64,000 nucleotides of DNA from Acidovorax sp. NCPPB 3576 (GCF_028473605.1 NZ_CP097267.1:5014501-5078500); one strand, 5' to 3'. Shown: positions 1-10,945, numbered from the stretch's first letter. Made by a program: numbers and translations. Notes: generated by a model not told the origin, from the sequence alone.

Positions 1-451
1 CATCGGCAGGATCGGGGGCGGTGTTGCCATCAATCTCGCCCGCGCGGCGGCGGTACAGGGCCCGCAGCGGGCGCAGATGCTCGGCGAGATAGTCGCCCCG
101 CGCCGGTACGGCGCTGTCGGCCGGCATCAGCGCAGCCCGGACGCCGCCGCACCCTTCGTGGCCGCAGACGATCACGTACTGGACCTGGAGCACGTCGAGG
201 GCGTATTGCAGCGCACTCATGATGTTGGGATCGTCCGGGCGGACCAGATTGGCCACGCTGCGGTGAACGAACAGCTCGCCCGGCAGCGCATTGGTGACGC
301 TCTCGGCGGGCACGCGGCTGTCGGCGCACCCGATCCAGAAGACGCGCGGCTGCTGGCCAGCCACCAGATTCTCGAAAAATGCCGGATCGCGTGACGTCAT
401 TTCGTCAGCCCAGGCGCGGTTTTGAAGCATGAGACGCGTGGTCAGATCCAT
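1..451 (-). CDS. can: Beta-class carbonic anhydrase, cut by the left edge
   Basis: Reversible hydration of CO2 to bicarbonate by a cytoplasmic zinc enzyme. Reading the minus strand from the ATG at 451 gives an uninterrupted frame to base 1. The zinc-site motifs are in order: CADSRVPAE (Cys42, with the Asp44/Arg46 dyad), HRSVANLV (about 63-70) and CGHEGCGGV (His98, Cys101). About 150 residues are visible of a usual 210-220, so the C-terminus is missing because of the window edge and not because of mutation. The start is supported by a GGAGG-like site just upstream. A long AT-rich region separates it from the divergent comM. Family assignment is secure; the physiological role (bicarbonate supply or pH) is not shown by context. 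Confidence 0.93.
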   Translation of the reverse strand, partial: MDLTTRLMLQNRAWADEMTSRDPAFFENLVAGQQPRVFWIGCADSRVPAESVTNALPGELFVHRSVANLVRPDDPNIMSALQYALDVLQVQYVIVCGHEGCGGVRAALMPADSAVPARGDYLAEHLRPLRALYRRRAGEIDGNTAPDPAD

Positions 452-999
452 GGAAACCTCCGTGTTGTTGATTAGATGCTGCAGTGCAACACGGTATTAG
501 GCTAGATCAAAAACCGCGCATATTCTAAATATGGGGTTTTTATGTTTCATTTGCTTTCGTGTGACGCGAAAAATTGGCCCGCCACTTCGCCAGATTTCAC
601 TTGATATAAGGAAAATTTATTTAATCCATCGAGTGAAAATAATATTCAAGCCATCAATAAAGTACGGAGATGTACATTATTAAACGTGGGTTTATCTTTT
701 ATCGAAAGACCCTTCGATTGCATTAACCATTGAATGTCAAAGGTCGTCCGCGATTAACCCCGACGAGTGCATGCATTCAAAGACAGGCACGACCACCGAA
801 CCGGAAAATTGCGTTGAAGCGTCCTTCACCCCTGCCCGCCGTTGCTCGCCCATCGGGGGGGCAGGAGGTCCCAACCAGGCCGACACGGCGTTCGAAGCGA
901 TCGCCGCCGTGTCGGCATGGGGTGATTGCCTATATCCTCGCCCTTCGCAATTCAGGCGCTGGCCGCGAGCCGGCTTTCCAACGAGGGAGAAAATCAACC
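452..999. other. Divergent intergenic region, AT-rich
   Basis: This is 548 bases between the divergent starts of the carbonic anhydrase gene and comM. Bases about 480-735 are strikingly AT-rich compared with everything around them. From about 760 the sequence returns to high GC, but no frame looks like a protein family. I see no tRNA, clear terminator or convincing paired promoter boxes. It presumably holds promoters for both genes. Confidence 0.5.
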
Positions 1000-2547
1000 A
1001 TGGGTCTTGCTTTGGTGCAAAGCCGGGCATTGCTGGGACTGCAGGCCCCGTGCGTGACGGTCGAAGTGCATCTGGCCAACGGGCTGCCCAGCTTCACGCT
1101 GGTCGGTTTGGCGGATGTGGAGGTGAAGGAGGCGCGGGAGCGGGTGCGCTCGGCGCTGCAGAACGCCGGGCTGGAGTTTCCCCATAACCAGAAAATCACG
1201 GTCAACCTCGCGCCAGCAGATCTCCCAAAGGACTCCGGCCGGTTCGATTTGCCGATTGCGCTGGGCATTCTCGCGGCAAGCGGGCAAATCGACAGCGCAC
1301 GCCTGGCGGGCCATGAATTCGCGGGGGAACTGTCGCTGTCCGGCGAACTGCGCCCCGTGCGCGGCGCGCTCGCCACCAGCTTGGCCCTGCGCTCGGCTGG
1401 CGTGGCCGTGCGCATGGTGCTGCCGCCCGGCAGCGCGGAGGAAGCCGCCCTGGTGCCCGGCACCGAGGTGTACCGGGCGCGCCACCTGCTCGACGTGGTG
1501 CAGCACTTCCTGCCCGTCTCGGCCCATGCCAATGCACCCGCCGAGCCGGCCGGGGATGGTTTCGTGCGGCTGCAGGCGTCGCCGCTGCAATCGGGAGCGC
1601 CGGAGGCGGACCTGGCCGACGTGAAGGGTCAGGCCGCCGCAAAGCGGGCGCTGGAGATTGCCGCTGCCGGGGGCCACGGCTTGTTATTGGTCGGCCCACC
1701 GGGATCGGGAAAATCGATGCTGGCGCACCGCTTTGCCGGGCTGCTGCCGCCCATGACGGTGGACGAGGCCCTGGAGAGTGCGGCCATCGCGAGCCTGGCC
1801 GGCCGCTTCGGCCCGGAAAGATGGGGTGCTCGGCCAACCGCATCGCCCCACCACACCTGCAGCGCGATTTCACTGGTTGGCGGAAGCTCGCCTCCGCGGC
1901 CCGGCGAGATCTCGCTCGCCCATCACGGCGTCCTTTTTCTCGATGAGTTTCCGGAGTACGCCCGCAGTGCGCTGGAAGCCCTGCGCGAGCCGCTGGAGAC
2001 AGGCCGCATCACGATAGCACGCGCGGCGCAGCGGGCGGAATACCCGGCGCGCTTCCAACTGGTGGCAGCCATGAACCCCTGCCCCTGCGGCTTTCTCGGC
2101 TCGGGCCAGCGCACCTGCCGCTGCACACCCGACCAAGTCACACGCTACCAGGGCAAGCTCAGCGGCCCGCTGCTGGACCGCATCGACCTGCATGTGGAAG
2201 TGCCCGCGCTGCCCCCGGGCGAGTTGCTGCAGGCCCCGCCCGGCGAGCCCACGGCGGCGGTGCGCGAGCGCGTCGTGCAGGCCCGCCAGCGGGCCATCGA
2301 CCGCCAGGGCCAGCCCAACCAGGCGCTGCAGGGCCAGCAGATCGACACCCACCTGGCGCTGGACGAGGCGGCAACGCGATTCCTGCAGGCCGCAGCGACA
2401 CGCCTGGCGTGGTCGGCGCGCAGCACGCACCGCGCGCTCAAGGTGGCCCGCACGATCGCCGACCTGGCGGGCAGCGCGGCCATCGCCCCGGCCCACGTGG
2501 CCGAGGCCGTGCAGTACCGGCGGGTGCTGCACCGCAGCGCGGCGTGA
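1000..2547 (+). CDS. comM: ComM/YifB-family Mg-chelatase-like AAA+ ATPase
   Basis: Predicted hexameric helicase-like ATPase. ComM promotes branch migration during natural transformation in Vibrio and Haemophilus. The product is 515 residues, normal for the family. It has the N-terminal ChlI-like domain (SFTLVGLADVEVKEARERV), Walker A GPPGSGKS at 232-239, Walker B VLFLDEF at about 311-317, and the family signature MNPCPCGFLG, followed by the C-terminal Mg-chelatase lid domain. The frame is open further upstream, but the ATG at 1000 is chosen because of the GAGGGAG site just before it and because MGLALVQSRAL is the standard N-terminus. The gene ends 8 bases before the convergent SDR gene. Involvement in competence is inferred from the family only. 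Confidence 0.93.
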   Translation: MGLALVQSRALLGLQAPCVTVEVHLANGLPSFTLVGLADVEVKEARERVRSALQNAGLEFPHNQKITVNLAPADLPKDSGRFDLPIALGILAASGQIDSARLAGHEFAGELSLSGELRPVRGALATSLALRSAGVAVRMVLPPGSAEEAALVPGTEVYRARHLLDVVQHFLPVSAHANAPAEPAGDGFVRLQASPLQSGAPEADLADVKGQAAAKRALEIAAAGGHGLLLVGPPGSGKSMLAHRFAGLLPPMTVDEALESAAIASLAGRFGPERWGARPTASPHHTCSAISLVGGSSPPRPGEISLAHHGVLFLDEFPEYARSALEALREPLETGRITIARAAQRAEYPARFQLVAAMNPCPCGFLGSGQRTCRCTPDQVTRYQGKLSGPLLDRIDLHVEVPALPPGELLQAPPGEPTAAVRERVVQARQRAIDRQGQPNQALQGQQIDTHLALDEAATRFLQAAATRLAWSARSTHRALKVARTIADLAGSAAIAPAHVAEAVQYRRVLHRSAA

Positions 2548-2555
2548 CCTGAGGG

Positions 2556-3362
2556 TTACAGGAACATGCCGCCGGATGCCTCGATGCGCTGCGCGTTGAC
2601 CCAGCGGCTGGCGGGCAGCAGCAGCGAGGCGATCACGCCGCCGATGTCGTCCGGCTGGCCCACACGGCCCAGCGCGGTCTGCGAGGCGATGAAGGCGTTC
2701 ATCTGCGCGTTGTCGCGCACCGCACCGCCGCCAAAATCCGTCTCGATGGCGCCCGGGGCGACCACGTTCACGGCGATGCCGCGCGGGCCCAGTTCCTTGG
2801 CCAGGTAGCGCGTCAACACTTCCACCGCGCCCTTCATGGCGGCATAGGCCGCGAAGCCGGGCAGCGCGAAGCGGGCCAGGCCCGTGGACACGTTGACGAT
2901 GCGCCCTCCGTCGTTCATGAGCGGCAGCAGTTTTTGCGTGAGGAAGAACACGCCCTTGAAGTGGATATCGACGAGCTGGTCGAACTGCGCCTCGGTCGTC
3001 TCCATGAATCCCGCGTGGATGCCGATGCCCGCGTTGTTCACCAGAAAATCGAAGCGCTCGCGCTGCCAGTGGCGCGACAGCACTTCGCGCACCTGGCCGG
3101 CGAACGCGGCGAAGCTTGCGCTCTGCGAAACATCGAGCGGCAGGGCCACGGCGCGCCGGCCCAGGCGTTCGATCTCGGCCACGGTGGCCTCGGCTTCGGC
3201 CGCCTGGCTGCGGTAGGTCAGGATCACGTCGATGCCTTGCCGGGCGATGTGCAGCGCGGCATTGCGGCCCAGGCCGCGGCTTCCGCCGGTGACCAAGGCG
3301 ATGGGCGCGCCGGCCTCCGCCGAGGACGCGGTGGAGGATGTGGATGGGATGGAAGCGGTCAT
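2556..3362 (-). CDS. Short-chain dehydrogenase/reductase
   Basis: NAD(P)-dependent oxidoreductase of the classical SDR superfamily, 268 residues. Visible motifs are the cofactor-binding TGGSRGLG near residue 26, the NNAGI motif, the active-site Ser region (VNVSTG) and catalytic YAAMK. The C-terminal VNAQRIEASGGMFL resembles the VxGxxxxxDGG ending of FabG-like enzymes. The Ser/Ala/Thr-rich first 20 residues are probably disordered. It is transcribed away from a LysR-type regulator (3470-4390) that shares its upstream region, the usual arrangement for a LysR regulator and its target. The substrate cannot be read from the sequence. Confidence 0.85.
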   Translation of the reverse strand: MTASIPSTSSTASSAEAGAPIALVTGGSRGLGRNAALHIARQGIDVILTYRSQAAEAEATVAEIERLGRRAVALPLDVSQSASFAAFAGQVREVLSRHWQRERFDFLVNNAGIGIHAGFMETTEAQFDQLVDIHFKGVFFLTQKLLPLMNDGGRIVNVSTGLARFALPGFAAYAAMKGAVEVLTRYLAKELGPRGIAVNVVAPGAIETDFGGGAVRDNAQMNAFIASQTALGRVGQPDDIGGVIASLLLPASRWVNAQRIEASGGMFL

Positions 3363-3469
3363 GGCAGGCCTTTCAGTGGGGATGAAAACAGAATGCTTGG
3401 CAGTCTATTGAGCAGTCACCGTTCCATAAATCGGCAAAAATCGATCAGTTTGTTCATCCCAGAAAGACA

Positions 3470-4390
3470 ATGAACCCCCTTGACCGCATGCTGATGTTCG
3501 TCCGCGTGGCGGAGCTGTCCAGCTTCACCCAGGCCGCCGATGCGCTCGGCATTCCGAAAGCCGGCGCTTCCGTCGCCGTGCAACAGCTCGAAAGCCAGCT
3601 CGGCACCCGGTTGCTGCACCGGACCACGCGGCGGGTGCAGCTCACGCAGGACGGCCAGGCCTATTACGAGCGCTGCAAAGACTTGCTGGCCGATGTGGAC
3701 GAACTGCAGTCCATGTTCCAGCAGCCCGGGGGCGAAGCGCTGCGGGGGCGGGTGCGCATCGACATGTCCACCGGCATCGCGCGCCGCGTGGTTCTGCCGC
3801 AATTGCCCGAGCTGCTGCAGCGCCACCCGCGCCTGGAGATCGAAATCAGCAGCACCGACCGCCGCGTGGACCTGGTGCGCGAGGGCTTCGATTGCGTGGT
3901 GCGCGTGGGCACCGTGTCGGAGCCGGGCCTGGTGGCGCGGCCGCTCGGGCAGTTGCGCATGGTCAATTGCGCCAGCCCGGGCTACGTGGCGCGGGCCGGA
4001 CGGCCGCAGTCCGTGCAGGACCTGGCGCACCACCACCTGATCCACTACGTGACCACGCTGGGCGCCAAGTCAGGCGGGTTCGAGTACCTGCGCGAGGGCG
4101 AAACGGTGCGCCAGCCGATGGCCGGCCCCATCACCGTCAACGGGGCCGAGGCGTACCAGGCCGCTTGCCTGGCGGGGCTGGGCATCGTGCAGGCGCCGTT
4201 GATCGGGGTGCATGCACACCTGGAGCGCGGCACGCTGGTGCAGGTGCTGCCAGACCACCCGGCCCCGCCGATGGCCTTGACCCTGCTCTATGCCCACCGC
4301 CGCCACCTGCCCCGCCGAGTGCGCGTGGTGATGGACTGGATGGCGCAGGTGATCGAGGCGCACGTGGCGCACATCGATGCGTTCGCCTGA
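3470..4390 (+). CDS. LysR-family transcriptional regulator
   Basis: A 306-residue DNA-binding regulator with the N-terminal winged helix-turn-helix (LDRMLMFVRVAELSSFTQAA, then RTTRRVQLTQDG), followed by a periplasmic-binding-protein-like effector domain. It is divergent from the SDR at 2556-3362 across 107 bases, so it probably controls that gene and itself. It belongs to the large subgroup of LysR proteins next to oxidoreductases. The effector is unknown. It ends 7 bases before the convergent tetR gene. Confidence 0.88.
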   Translation: MNPLDRMLMFVRVAELSSFTQAADALGIPKAGASVAVQQLESQLGTRLLHRTTRRVQLTQDGQAYYERCKDLLADVDELQSMFQQPGGEALRGRVRIDMSTGIARRVVLPQLPELLQRHPRLEIEISSTDRRVDLVREGFDCVVRVGTVSEPGLVARPLGQLRMVNCASPGYVARAGRPQSVQDLAHHHLIHYVTTLGAKSGGFEYLREGETVRQPMAGPITVNGAEAYQAACLAGLGIVQAPLIGVHAHLERGTLVQVLPDHPAPPMALTLLYAHRRHLPRRVRVVMDWMAQVIEAHVAHIDAFA

Positions 4391-4397
4391 GCCCGCG

Positions 4398-5048
4398 TCA
4401 GGGGCTGGCGAACAGGGCCGCGCGCGGCCCACCCGGCGCCATGCCGTCCATCAGGAACCCAAGGCAGGCATCCACATGCCGCCGGAACCCGACCGGATCG
4501 GGTTCCTCCCCCTCGGGTTCGGACAGCACGCTGCGCCCGACGGCATGCAGGCAGCGCGCCGCCAACGCCGGCTCCAGCCCCTCGCGCAGGTGGCCCCTGC
4601 GCGCCGCCACGGCCAGCGCGGCCTCCAGGTGGCGAACGGCCGTCGCCTGGGCGGCCGCCGCGCGCGCACCCAGGCCCTCCCACCCGTCCGCATCGCTGGC
4701 TTCGCGCAGCACCCATTGCGCCAGCGGCCATTGCACCGGGTCTTCGCGGCACTCGCCGATCTGGCGGGCCAGGCAGCGGTGCAGGAGCGACAGGGGCTGC
4801 GCCGCGCTTTGATAAGCATCAAGGCGGGTACCGATGTCCAGCGGCCACCGCAGACGGCCGAGCAACTCCTGCAGCAGCGCGGTCTTGTCGGCGAAGTGCC
4901 AGTAGATCGCGCCGCGGGAGACCCCCGCCTGCCGCGCCACCTCGCCCAGCCCGGCGCCTTGCACCCCGTGCCGGGCGAAGGCCTGCAGCGCAGCGCTGAC
5001 GATGCGCGCCCGCGTCAGCTCCGCTTCGGTCTTGGTGTGCTTGGCCAC
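4398..5048 (-). CDS. TetR/AcrR-family efflux regulator
   Basis: A 216-residue repressor with the N-terminal helix-turn-helix typical of AcrR/TtgR (KTEAELTRARIVSAALQAFA and GVSRGAIYWHF). It lies 40 bases downstream of the outer-membrane efflux gene in the same orientation, so it is probably the last gene of the RND operon. Close AcrR/TtgR-type proteins bind hydrophobic drugs and repress their own pump, and that role is inferred here. A second, unrelated-looking TetR protein sits at the other end of the pump operon (11071-11691). Confidence 0.87.
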   Translation of the reverse strand: MAKHTKTEAELTRARIVSAALQAFARHGVQGAGLGEVARQAGVSRGAIYWHFADKTALLQELLGRLRWPLDIGTRLDAYQSAAQPLSLLHRCLARQIGECREDPVQWPLAQWVLREASDADGWEGLGARAAAAQATAVRHLEAALAVAARRGHLREGLEPALAARCLHAVGRSVLSEPEGEEPDPVGFRRHVDACLGFLMDGMAPGGPRAALFASP

Positions 5049-5088
5049 GGTGGCAGGCGCTCAGGCCACGTCAGGTGCCCGGCCGGCA

Positions 5089-6540
5089 TCAGGGTCTTGT
5101 AGCGCCGACGGCGGCCACCGGCGTTCCGGTCGATTCCACCCATCCGCCGCCGAGCGTCTTGTAGAGCGTGACGAGGTTGGTGTAGCGCGACAGCCGCGTG
5201 CCGATCAGGTTCTGCTGAGCGGTGTAGAGCGAGCGCTGCGAGTCCAGCACCGTCAGGTAGCTGTCCACCCCCCGCTTGAAGCGCGCATCCGACAGGCGGT
5301 AGCTGTCGGCCGTAGCGTCCACCAGCGACTGCTGGGCCTCCAGCTGGCGGCCCAGCGTGCCGCGCTGGGCCAGCGCATCGGACACCTCGCGGAACGCGGT
5401 CTGGATCGCCTTCTCGTACTGGGCCACGTCGATATCGCGGTCGGTGCGGGCGATGTCCAGATTGGCCTGGTTGGCGCCGCCGTCGAAGATCGGCAGCGAG
5501 ATCTGCGGCGCGAAGGTCCAGTTGCCCGATCCGCCCTTGAACAATCCCGACAGGTCCGCGCTGGAGGTGCCGGCCGAAGCGGTCAGGCTGATGCGCGGGT
5601 AGAAGGCGGCGCGGGCCGCACCGATGTTGGCGTTGGCGGCCCGCAAGGTGCGCTCGGCCTGCAGGATGTCCGGGCGGCGCTGCAACAGGTCCGATGGCAG
5701 TCCGGGCGGAACCTGGGCCAGCGGGTTCGATGCCGCGCTGGCATCGCTGGGCAGGGCCTGCGGCAGCCACTCGGGCGGCACGTCGGCGCCCACCAGCAAC
5801 ACCAGGGCATTGCGGTCCTGCGCCACCTGGCCGGTGTAGCGCTCCACATCCACCCGGGCCGAGTCCACGCTGGTCTGCGCCTGCCGCAGCGTGAGGGCCG
5901 AGGCCACGCCCAGGTCGAAGCTGCGCTGGTTGAGCGCGAAGGCATTGCTTTGGTTGGCCAGCGTGTCCTGTGCCAGGCGCAGCCGATCCTGGTCGGCCGC
6001 CAGCGTGAGGTAGGCCGAAGCCACTTCGGACACCAGGCTGATGTGGGTGCTGCGGCGGGCCTCCGCCGTGGCGAAGAACTGCTCCAGCGCCTGCGCATTC
6101 AGACTGCGCACGCGGCCGAACAGGTCCAGTTCGTAGGCGCTGAAGCCCACCGTGGCGCTGTAGCTGTGGGCCACCACGGGCCGGCCCGCACCGGACAGGT
6201 CTGCCGGCGTGCGGCTGCCGCTGCCGCCACCGCTGGCGTTGACGGTCGGGAACAGCGCCGCGTCCTGCACGCGGTACTGCGCACGCGCCCGCTCGATGTT
6301 GAGCGCGGCCACGCGCAGGTCGCGGTTGTTGGCGATGGCCATCTCGATCACGCGCTGCAGCGAGGGGTCGGTGAACACATCGCGCCAGCCGATGTCGGCC
6401 ACCGGCAGTGCAGCAGGCGTGCCGGCATCGCCCGCGAAGGTGGCGGCCACGGGCGCGGCGGGCTGCACGTAGGCCGGCATCAGGCTGCAGCCGGCCAGGG
6501 AAGCGGCCAGGGCCAGGGGAGCAAGGAGAAAGCGGGACAT
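5089..6540 (-). CDS. RND efflux outer-membrane lipoprotein (OprM/NodT family)
   Basis: Outer-membrane channel of a tripartite drug efflux pump, 483 residues. The start at 6540 is chosen over longer in-frame starts because it begins a lipoprotein signal peptide ([18 protein letters not shown]), with the lipidated Cys at 18. Two repeated OEP domains follow, including the characteristic [17 protein letters not shown] and [12 protein letters not shown] motifs. It begins one base after the stop of the inner-membrane pump gene, so translation is probably coupled. It would trimerise and dock onto the adaptor/pump complex encoded upstream. Confidence 0.93.
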   Translation of the reverse strand: MSRFLLAPLALAASLAGCSLMPAYVQPAAPVAATFAGDAGTPAALPVADIGWRDVFTDPSLQRVIEMAIANNRDLRVAALNIERARAQYRVQDAALFPTVNASGGGSGSRTPADLSGAGRPVVAHSYSATVGFSAYELDLFGRVRSLNAQALEQFFATAEARRSTHISLVSEVASAYLTLAADQDRLRLAQDTLANQSNAFALNQRSFDLGVASALTLRQAQTSVDSARVDVERYTGQVAQDRNALVLLVGADVPPEWLPQALPSDASAASNPLAQVPPGLPSDLLQRRPDILQAERTLRAANANIGAARAAFYPRISLTASAGTSSADLSGLFKGGSGNWTFAPQISLPIFDGGANQANLDIARTDRDIDVAQYEKAIQTAFREVSDALAQRGTLGRQLEAQQSLVDATADSYRLSDARFKRGVDSYLTVLDSQRSLYTAQQNLIGTRLSRYTNLVTLYKTLGGGWVESTGTPVAAVGATRP

Positions 6541-6541
6541 G

Positions 6542-9500
6542 TCAGGCACCTTCCGAAGCAGGGTGTGGCAAGGCGGCATGCGCGGCCTGGGCATTGGGCG
6601 CAGCCGGCTTGCGCCGGAACAGGCCCACGATCAGCACGAAGAACAGCGGCACGAAGAAGATCGCCAGGACGGTTCCGGACAGCATGCCGCCGATCACGGC
6701 CGTGCCCAGCGCATGCTGCGCGCCCGCCCCGGCGCCACTGCCCAGCACCAGCGGCAGCACGCCCAGGATGAAGGCCAGCGATGTCATCAGGATGGGGCGA
6801 AGGCGCATGCGCACGGCCTCCATGGCCGACTCGACCAGGCCTTTGCCGCCCTCGTACAGTTCCTTGGCGAACTCCACGATCAGGATGGCGTTTTTGGAGG
6901 CCAGCCCGATGGTGGTGAGCAGGCCCACCTGGAAGTACACGTCGTTCATCTTCCACGTCAGCATGGCCCCGAGCAGCGCGCCGAACACGCCGAGCGGCAC
7001 CACGAGGATCACCGAGAACGGGATCGCCCAGCTTTCATAGAGCGCGGCCAGGCACAGGAACACGATCAGGATCGACAGCGCATAGAGCAGGCCGGTCTGG
7101 CCGGTCGAGGCCTTCTCCTGGCGCGACAGCCCGGTCCACTCGAAGCCGATGCCGGGCGGCAGCTTGGCCACCGCTGCCTCGACGATCGCGAGCGCCTCGC
7201 CGCTCGAAGCCGCGCCCGGCATCGCCATGCCCAGGATTTCCATGGAAGGCACGCCGTTGTAGCGCTCCAGCCGCGGCGAACCCGACGCCCAGCTGGCCTT
7301 GGCGAACGAGGTGAAGGGCACCATCGTGCCGGCGCTGTTGCGCACGTACCAGCGGTCGATGTCCTCGGGCAGCATGCGAAACGGCGCATCGGCCTGCAGC
7401 ATCACCTTCTTCACGCGCCCCTTGTCGATGAAGTCGTTGACATAGCTGCTGCCCCAGGCGGCCGAGAAGGTGTTGTTGATGTCGGCCATCGACAGACCCA
7501 GCGCCCCGGCCTTGTGCGGATCGATCTCCAGGCGGAACTCCGGCGTGTCCTCCAGCCCGTTGGGGCGCACCGCCACCAGGCGCGGGTCCTTGGACAGCTC
7601 GCCCAGCAACTGGTTGCGCGCCTGCATGAGCGCGGCGTGGCCGAGGTTGGCGCGGTCCTGCAGCATCAGGTCGAACCCGGTGGCGTTGCCCAGTTCGGAC
7701 ACGGCAGGCGGCGCGAAGGCGAACACCTGCGCATCGCGGATCGTCGCGAAGAACGCACCGGCCTTTTGCGAAACGCCCGACACGCTCAGCGCCTCGCCCT
7801 TGCGCTCGTCCCAGGGCTTGAGCTTGACGAAGGCGAACCCCGTGTTCTGGCCGCTGCCGGCAAAGCTGAAGCCCGAGACCGAGAACACGCCCGCCACCGC
7901 ATCCTTCTGGTCTTCCAGAAAATGCTTCTCCACCTGGCGGATGACCTCTTCGGTGCGCGCGTTGGCGGCCCCGGGCGGCAGTTGCACCAGCACGAACATC
8001 GTGCCCTGGTCCTCGTCGGGCAGAAAGCCTACGGGCAGCTTCATGAAGCCGAACACCACGGCGGCCAGCAGCACCGCATACAGCGCCATGTAGCGCCAGC
8101 CCTTGCCCAGCATGTGCCGCACGATGCCCTGGTAGCCGCGGTTGCCGCGGTCGAAGGCGCGGTTGAACCCGCCGAAGAAGCCCGTCGTCGCCATGGCGTG
8201 GCCCTTGGGCACCGGCTTGAGCAGGGTGGCGCACAGGGCGGGCGTCAGCACCATCGCCACCAGCACCGACAGCGTCATCGCCGAGACGATGGTGATGGAA
8301 AACTGGCGGTAGATCACCCCGGTCGAGCCGCTGAAGAACGCCATGGGCACGAACACCGCGGCCAGCACCAGGGCCACGCCGACAAGCGCCCCGGTGATCT
8401 GGCCCATCGACTTGCGCGTGGCCTCTTTGGGCGACAGGCCCTCCTCGGTCATCACCCGCTCGACGTTCTCCACGACCACGATGGCATCGTCCACCAGCAG
8501 CCCGATGGCCAGCACCATCGCGAACATGGTGAGCGTGTTGATCGTGAAACCGAAGGCCGCGAGCACGCCGAAGGTGCCCAGCAGCACCACGGGCACCGCA
8601 ATGGTGGGGATCAGCGTGGCGCGGAAGTTCTGCAGGAACAGGTACATCACCAGGAACACCAGCAGCACGGCCTCGACCAGCGTCCGCACCACCTCCTCAA
8701 TGGAGATGCGCACGAACGGCGTGGTGTCGTAGGGCTTTTGCACCTTCATGCCCGGAGGGAAGAACTTCTGCAGCTCGTCCACCCGCGCGTCAATCGCGCG
8801 GACCGTGTCGAGGGCATTGGCGCCCGTGGCCAGCTTGATCGCCAGGCCCGCGGCCGGCTTGCCGTTGTAGCGGCCGACGGTGCTGTAGTTCTCGCTGCCC
8901 AGTTCGATGCGCGCCACATCGCGCAGCCGCACCTGCGAGCCGTTGGTCAGGGTGCGCAGCAGGATCTCCTCGAACTCCTGCGCCGTCTTCATCCGGGTTT
9001 GCGCAGTGATGGTGGCGTTGATCTGCTGGTTGCCGGCCGCGGGCAGCGCACCCAGCTGGCCGGCCGAGACCTGCGCGTTCTGCGCCTGGATGGCCGTCTT
9101 CACGTCCAGCGGCGTGAGGCCGAAGTTGGCCAGCTTGTCCGGATCGAGCCAGACCCGCATCGCGTACTGCGAGCCGAACAGGGTCGTGTCGCCCACGCCT
9201 TCCACGCGGCTGATCGCGTCCTGCACGTTGGCGGCGACGTAGTCGGACAGGTCGGAGCCGTTCATGCTGCCGTCTTCGGAGGTGAAAGCCAGCACGTTCA
9301 GGAAGTTGGTGGCCGACTTGGTGACCGTGACACCCTGCTGCTGCACCTCTTGCGGCAGCAGCGGCGTGGCCAGCGACAGCTTGTTCTGCACCTGCACCTG
9401 GGCGGTGTCGGGGTCGGTGCCGTTGTCGAACGTGAGCGTGATGGTGACCTGGCCCGATGACTCGCTGGTCGAGGCCATGTAGCTCAGCCGGTCCAGCCCC

Positions 9501-9709
9501 TTCATCTTCTGCTCGATGACCTGGGTGACGGTGTCCTCCAGCGTCTTGGCGGAGGCGCCGGGGTAGTTGGCCGTGATCGCCACGGCGGGCGGCGCGATGC
9601 TCGGGTACTGCGCGATCGGCAGGGTGAAGATCGAGAGGGCGCCGGCCAGCATCACGATGATGGCCAGGACCCACGCGAAGATGGGGCGGTCGATGAAAAA
9701 GCGTGCCAT
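6542..9709 (-). CDS. RND multidrug efflux permease, HAE1 family (AcrB/MexB/TtgB-like)
   Basis: Proton-driven inner-membrane drug exporter, 1055 residues, full length for AcrB/MexB. The N-terminus [20 protein letters not shown] is diagnostic. The proton-relay segment [18 protein letters not shown] contains the paired Asp residues of transmembrane helix 4, and two large periplasmic loops alternate with two sets of six transmembrane helices. It lies between the adaptor (18 bases upstream) and the outer-membrane channel (1 base downstream) as a complete adaptor-pump-channel operon. Typical substrates of the family are solvents, dyes, beta-lactams and other amphiphiles; the real spectrum cannot be told from sequence. 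Confidence 0.96.
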   Translation of the reverse strand: MARFFIDRPIFAWVLAIIVMLAGALSIFTLPIAQYPSIAPPAVAITANYPGASAKTLEDTVTQVIEQKMKGLDRLSYMASTSESSGQVTITLTFDNGTDPDTAQVQVQNKLSLATPLLPQEVQQQGVTVTKSATNFLNVLAFTSEDGSMNGSDLSDYVAANVQDAISRVEGVGDTTLFGSQYAMRVWLDPDKLANFGLTPLDVKTAIQAQNAQVSAGQLGALPAAGNQQINATITAQTRMKTAQEFEEILLRTLTNGSQVRLRDVARIELGSENYSTVGRYNGKPAAGLAIKLATGANALDTVRAIDARVDELQKFFPPGMKVQKPYDTTPFVRISIEEVVRTLVEAVLLVFLVMYLFLQNFRATLIPTIAVPVVLLGTFGVLAAFGFTINTLTMFAMVLAIGLLVDDAIVVVENVERVMTEEGLSPKEATRKSMGQITGALVGVALVLAAVFVPMAFFSGSTGVIYRQFSITIVSAMTLSVLVAMVLTPALCATLLKPVPKGHAMATTGFFGGFNRAFDRGNRGYQGIVRHMLGKGWRYMALYAVLLAAVVFGFMKLPVGFLPDEDQGTMFVLVQLPPGAANARTEEVIRQVEKHFLEDQKDAVAGVFSVSGFSFAGSGQNTGFAFVKLKPWDERKGEALSVSGVSQKAGAFFATIRDAQVFAFAPPAVSELGNATGFDLMLQDRANLGHAALMQARNQLLGELSKDPRLVAVRPNGLEDTPEFRLEIDPHKAGALGLSMADINNTFSAAWGSSYVNDFIDKGRVKKVMLQADAPFRMLPEDIDRWYVRNSAGTMVPFTSFAKASWASGSPRLERYNGVPSMEILGMAMPGAASSGEALAIVEAAVAKLPPGIGFEWTGLSRQEKASTGQTGLLYALSILIVFLCLAALYESWAIPFSVILVVPLGVFGALLGAMLTWKMNDVYFQVGLLTTIGLASKNAILIVEFAKELYEGGKGLVESAMEAVRMRLRPILMTSLAFILGVLPLVLGSGAGAGAQHALGTAVIGGMLSGTVLAIFFVPLFFVLIVGLFRRKPAAPNAQAAHAALPHPASEGA

Positions 9710-9727
9710 GGGGTTCTTTCGCGCGTA

Positions 9728-10945
9728 TCAGTTCGCGGGGTTCTTGGCACCCTCGGGGGCGGCCGCCTGCGCGGTGGGGGTGGCCGTGGCGGCCGCGGCC
9801 TTGGGGGTCCAGGGCATCACCTTCACCTCGGCGCCCGGTGCCGCGCGCTGCTGGCCGTCCACCACGAGCTGGTCGCCCGCCTGCAATCCGGTGCGCACCA
9901 GCCACTGGTCACCCACCGTGCGCTCGGTTTCCAGCGCGCGGCGCTGCAGCTTGTTGCCGGCACCCACCACATAGGCCATGGGCTTGCCGGTGCTGTCGCG
10001 CGTCACGGCCTGCTGCGGCACGAGCAGGCCCTGCTCCTTCACGCCTTCCTGCAGCACGGCGCGCACGTACATGCCGGGCAGCAGGTCGGCCCTCGGGTTG
10101 GGGAACACGGCGCGCAGCGTGATCGCGCCGGTGCTCTGGTCCACGGTGACGTCCGAGAACTCCAGCTTGCCTTCCAGCGGGTAGGCGCTGCCGTCTTCCA
10201 GCATCAGCCGCACCTTGGCGGCATTGGCGCCGGCCTTTTGCAGGTCGCCTCGGGCCAGGGCCTGCTTGAGCCGCAGCAGCGCGGCGCTGGGCTGCGTCAC
10301 GTCCACGTAGATCGGGTCCAGTTGCTGGATGGTCGCCAGCGCCGTCGCCTGGCTGGCGGTGACCAGCGCGCCCGGCGTGACGCTCGACTTGCCGATGCGG
10401 CCAGATATGGGCGCATCGACCCGCGCGTAGGCCAGGTTGATGCGGCTCGTCTCCACGTTCGCCCGGGCCGATGCCACGTCGGCCTCGCCCTGGCCCAGCG
10501 ATGCGGCCGCGTCGTCGTAATCCTGCTGGCTCACGGCCTGGATGGCCACCAGCTCCTTGTAGCGGTCGGCCTTGAGCCGGGTGGTCTTGAGGCTGGCCTG
10601 GGCCTTGGCCAGCGCCGCCACGTTGCTGTCGTAGGTGGCCTGGTAGGTGGCGGGGTCGATCTGGTAGAGCGTCTCGCCGGCCTTCACATCGCTGCCCTCG
10701 CGGAACTTGCGCGCCTTCACGATGCCCCCCACCTGGGGCCGCACGTCGGCGACGAGGTAGGGCACGGTGCGGCCGGGCAGCTCGGTGCTCAGCGCCACGG
10801 ACTGCGGCTGCACGGTCACCACGCCCACGATCGGCATGCCCTGCGGCGCAGGCGGGCCGCCCGGGGGCTTGCCGCAAGCGGCGAGCAGGCAGGCCATGGC
10901 AGCGGCGGCCGACAGCGTGAGCAAGGGGCGATGAACGGGTTGCAT
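9728..10945 (-). CDS. RND efflux periplasmic adaptor lipoprotein (AcrA/MexA family)
   Basis: Membrane-fusion protein linking pump and outer-membrane channel, 405 residues. The start at 10945 gives a lipoprotein signal peptide with lipobox LLAACG (Cys24) and a GGAG site upstream. The frame continues to 11032, but that extension would run through the operator. Lipoyl/barrel-sandwich motifs are visible (VRPQVGGIVKARKFREG), then the alpha-hairpin and a beta-barrel segment (YARVDAPISGRIG). The C-terminal 35 residues are an Ala/Pro-rich tail. First gene of the RND operon. Its promoter region overlaps a palindrome (10984-10998) shared with a divergent tetR gene. Confidence 0.93.
   Translation of the reverse strand: MQPVHRPLLTLSAAAAMACLLAACGKPPGGPPAPQGMPIVGVVTVQPQSVALSTELPGRTVPYLVADVRPQVGGIVKARKFREGSDVKAGETLYQIDPATYQATYDSNVAALAKAQASLKTTRLKADRYKELVAIQAVSQQDYDDAAASLGQGEADVASARANVETSRINLAYARVDAPISGRIGKSSVTPGALVTASQATALATIQQLDPIYVDVTQPSAALLRLKQALARGDLQKAGANAAKVRLMLEDGSAYPLEGKLEFSDVTVDQSTGAITLRAVFPNPRADLLPGMYVRAVLQEGVKEQGLLVPQQAVTRDSTGKPMAYVVGAGNKLQRRALETERTVGDQWLVRTGLQAGDQLVVDGQQRAAPGAEVKVMPWTPKAAAATATPTAQAAAPEGAKNPAN

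Noticed and set aside
6539..9460. Very long plus-strand frame opposite the RND pump.
   Set aside because: His/Gln/Arg-rich composition typical of antisense reading of GC-rich genes; no domains.
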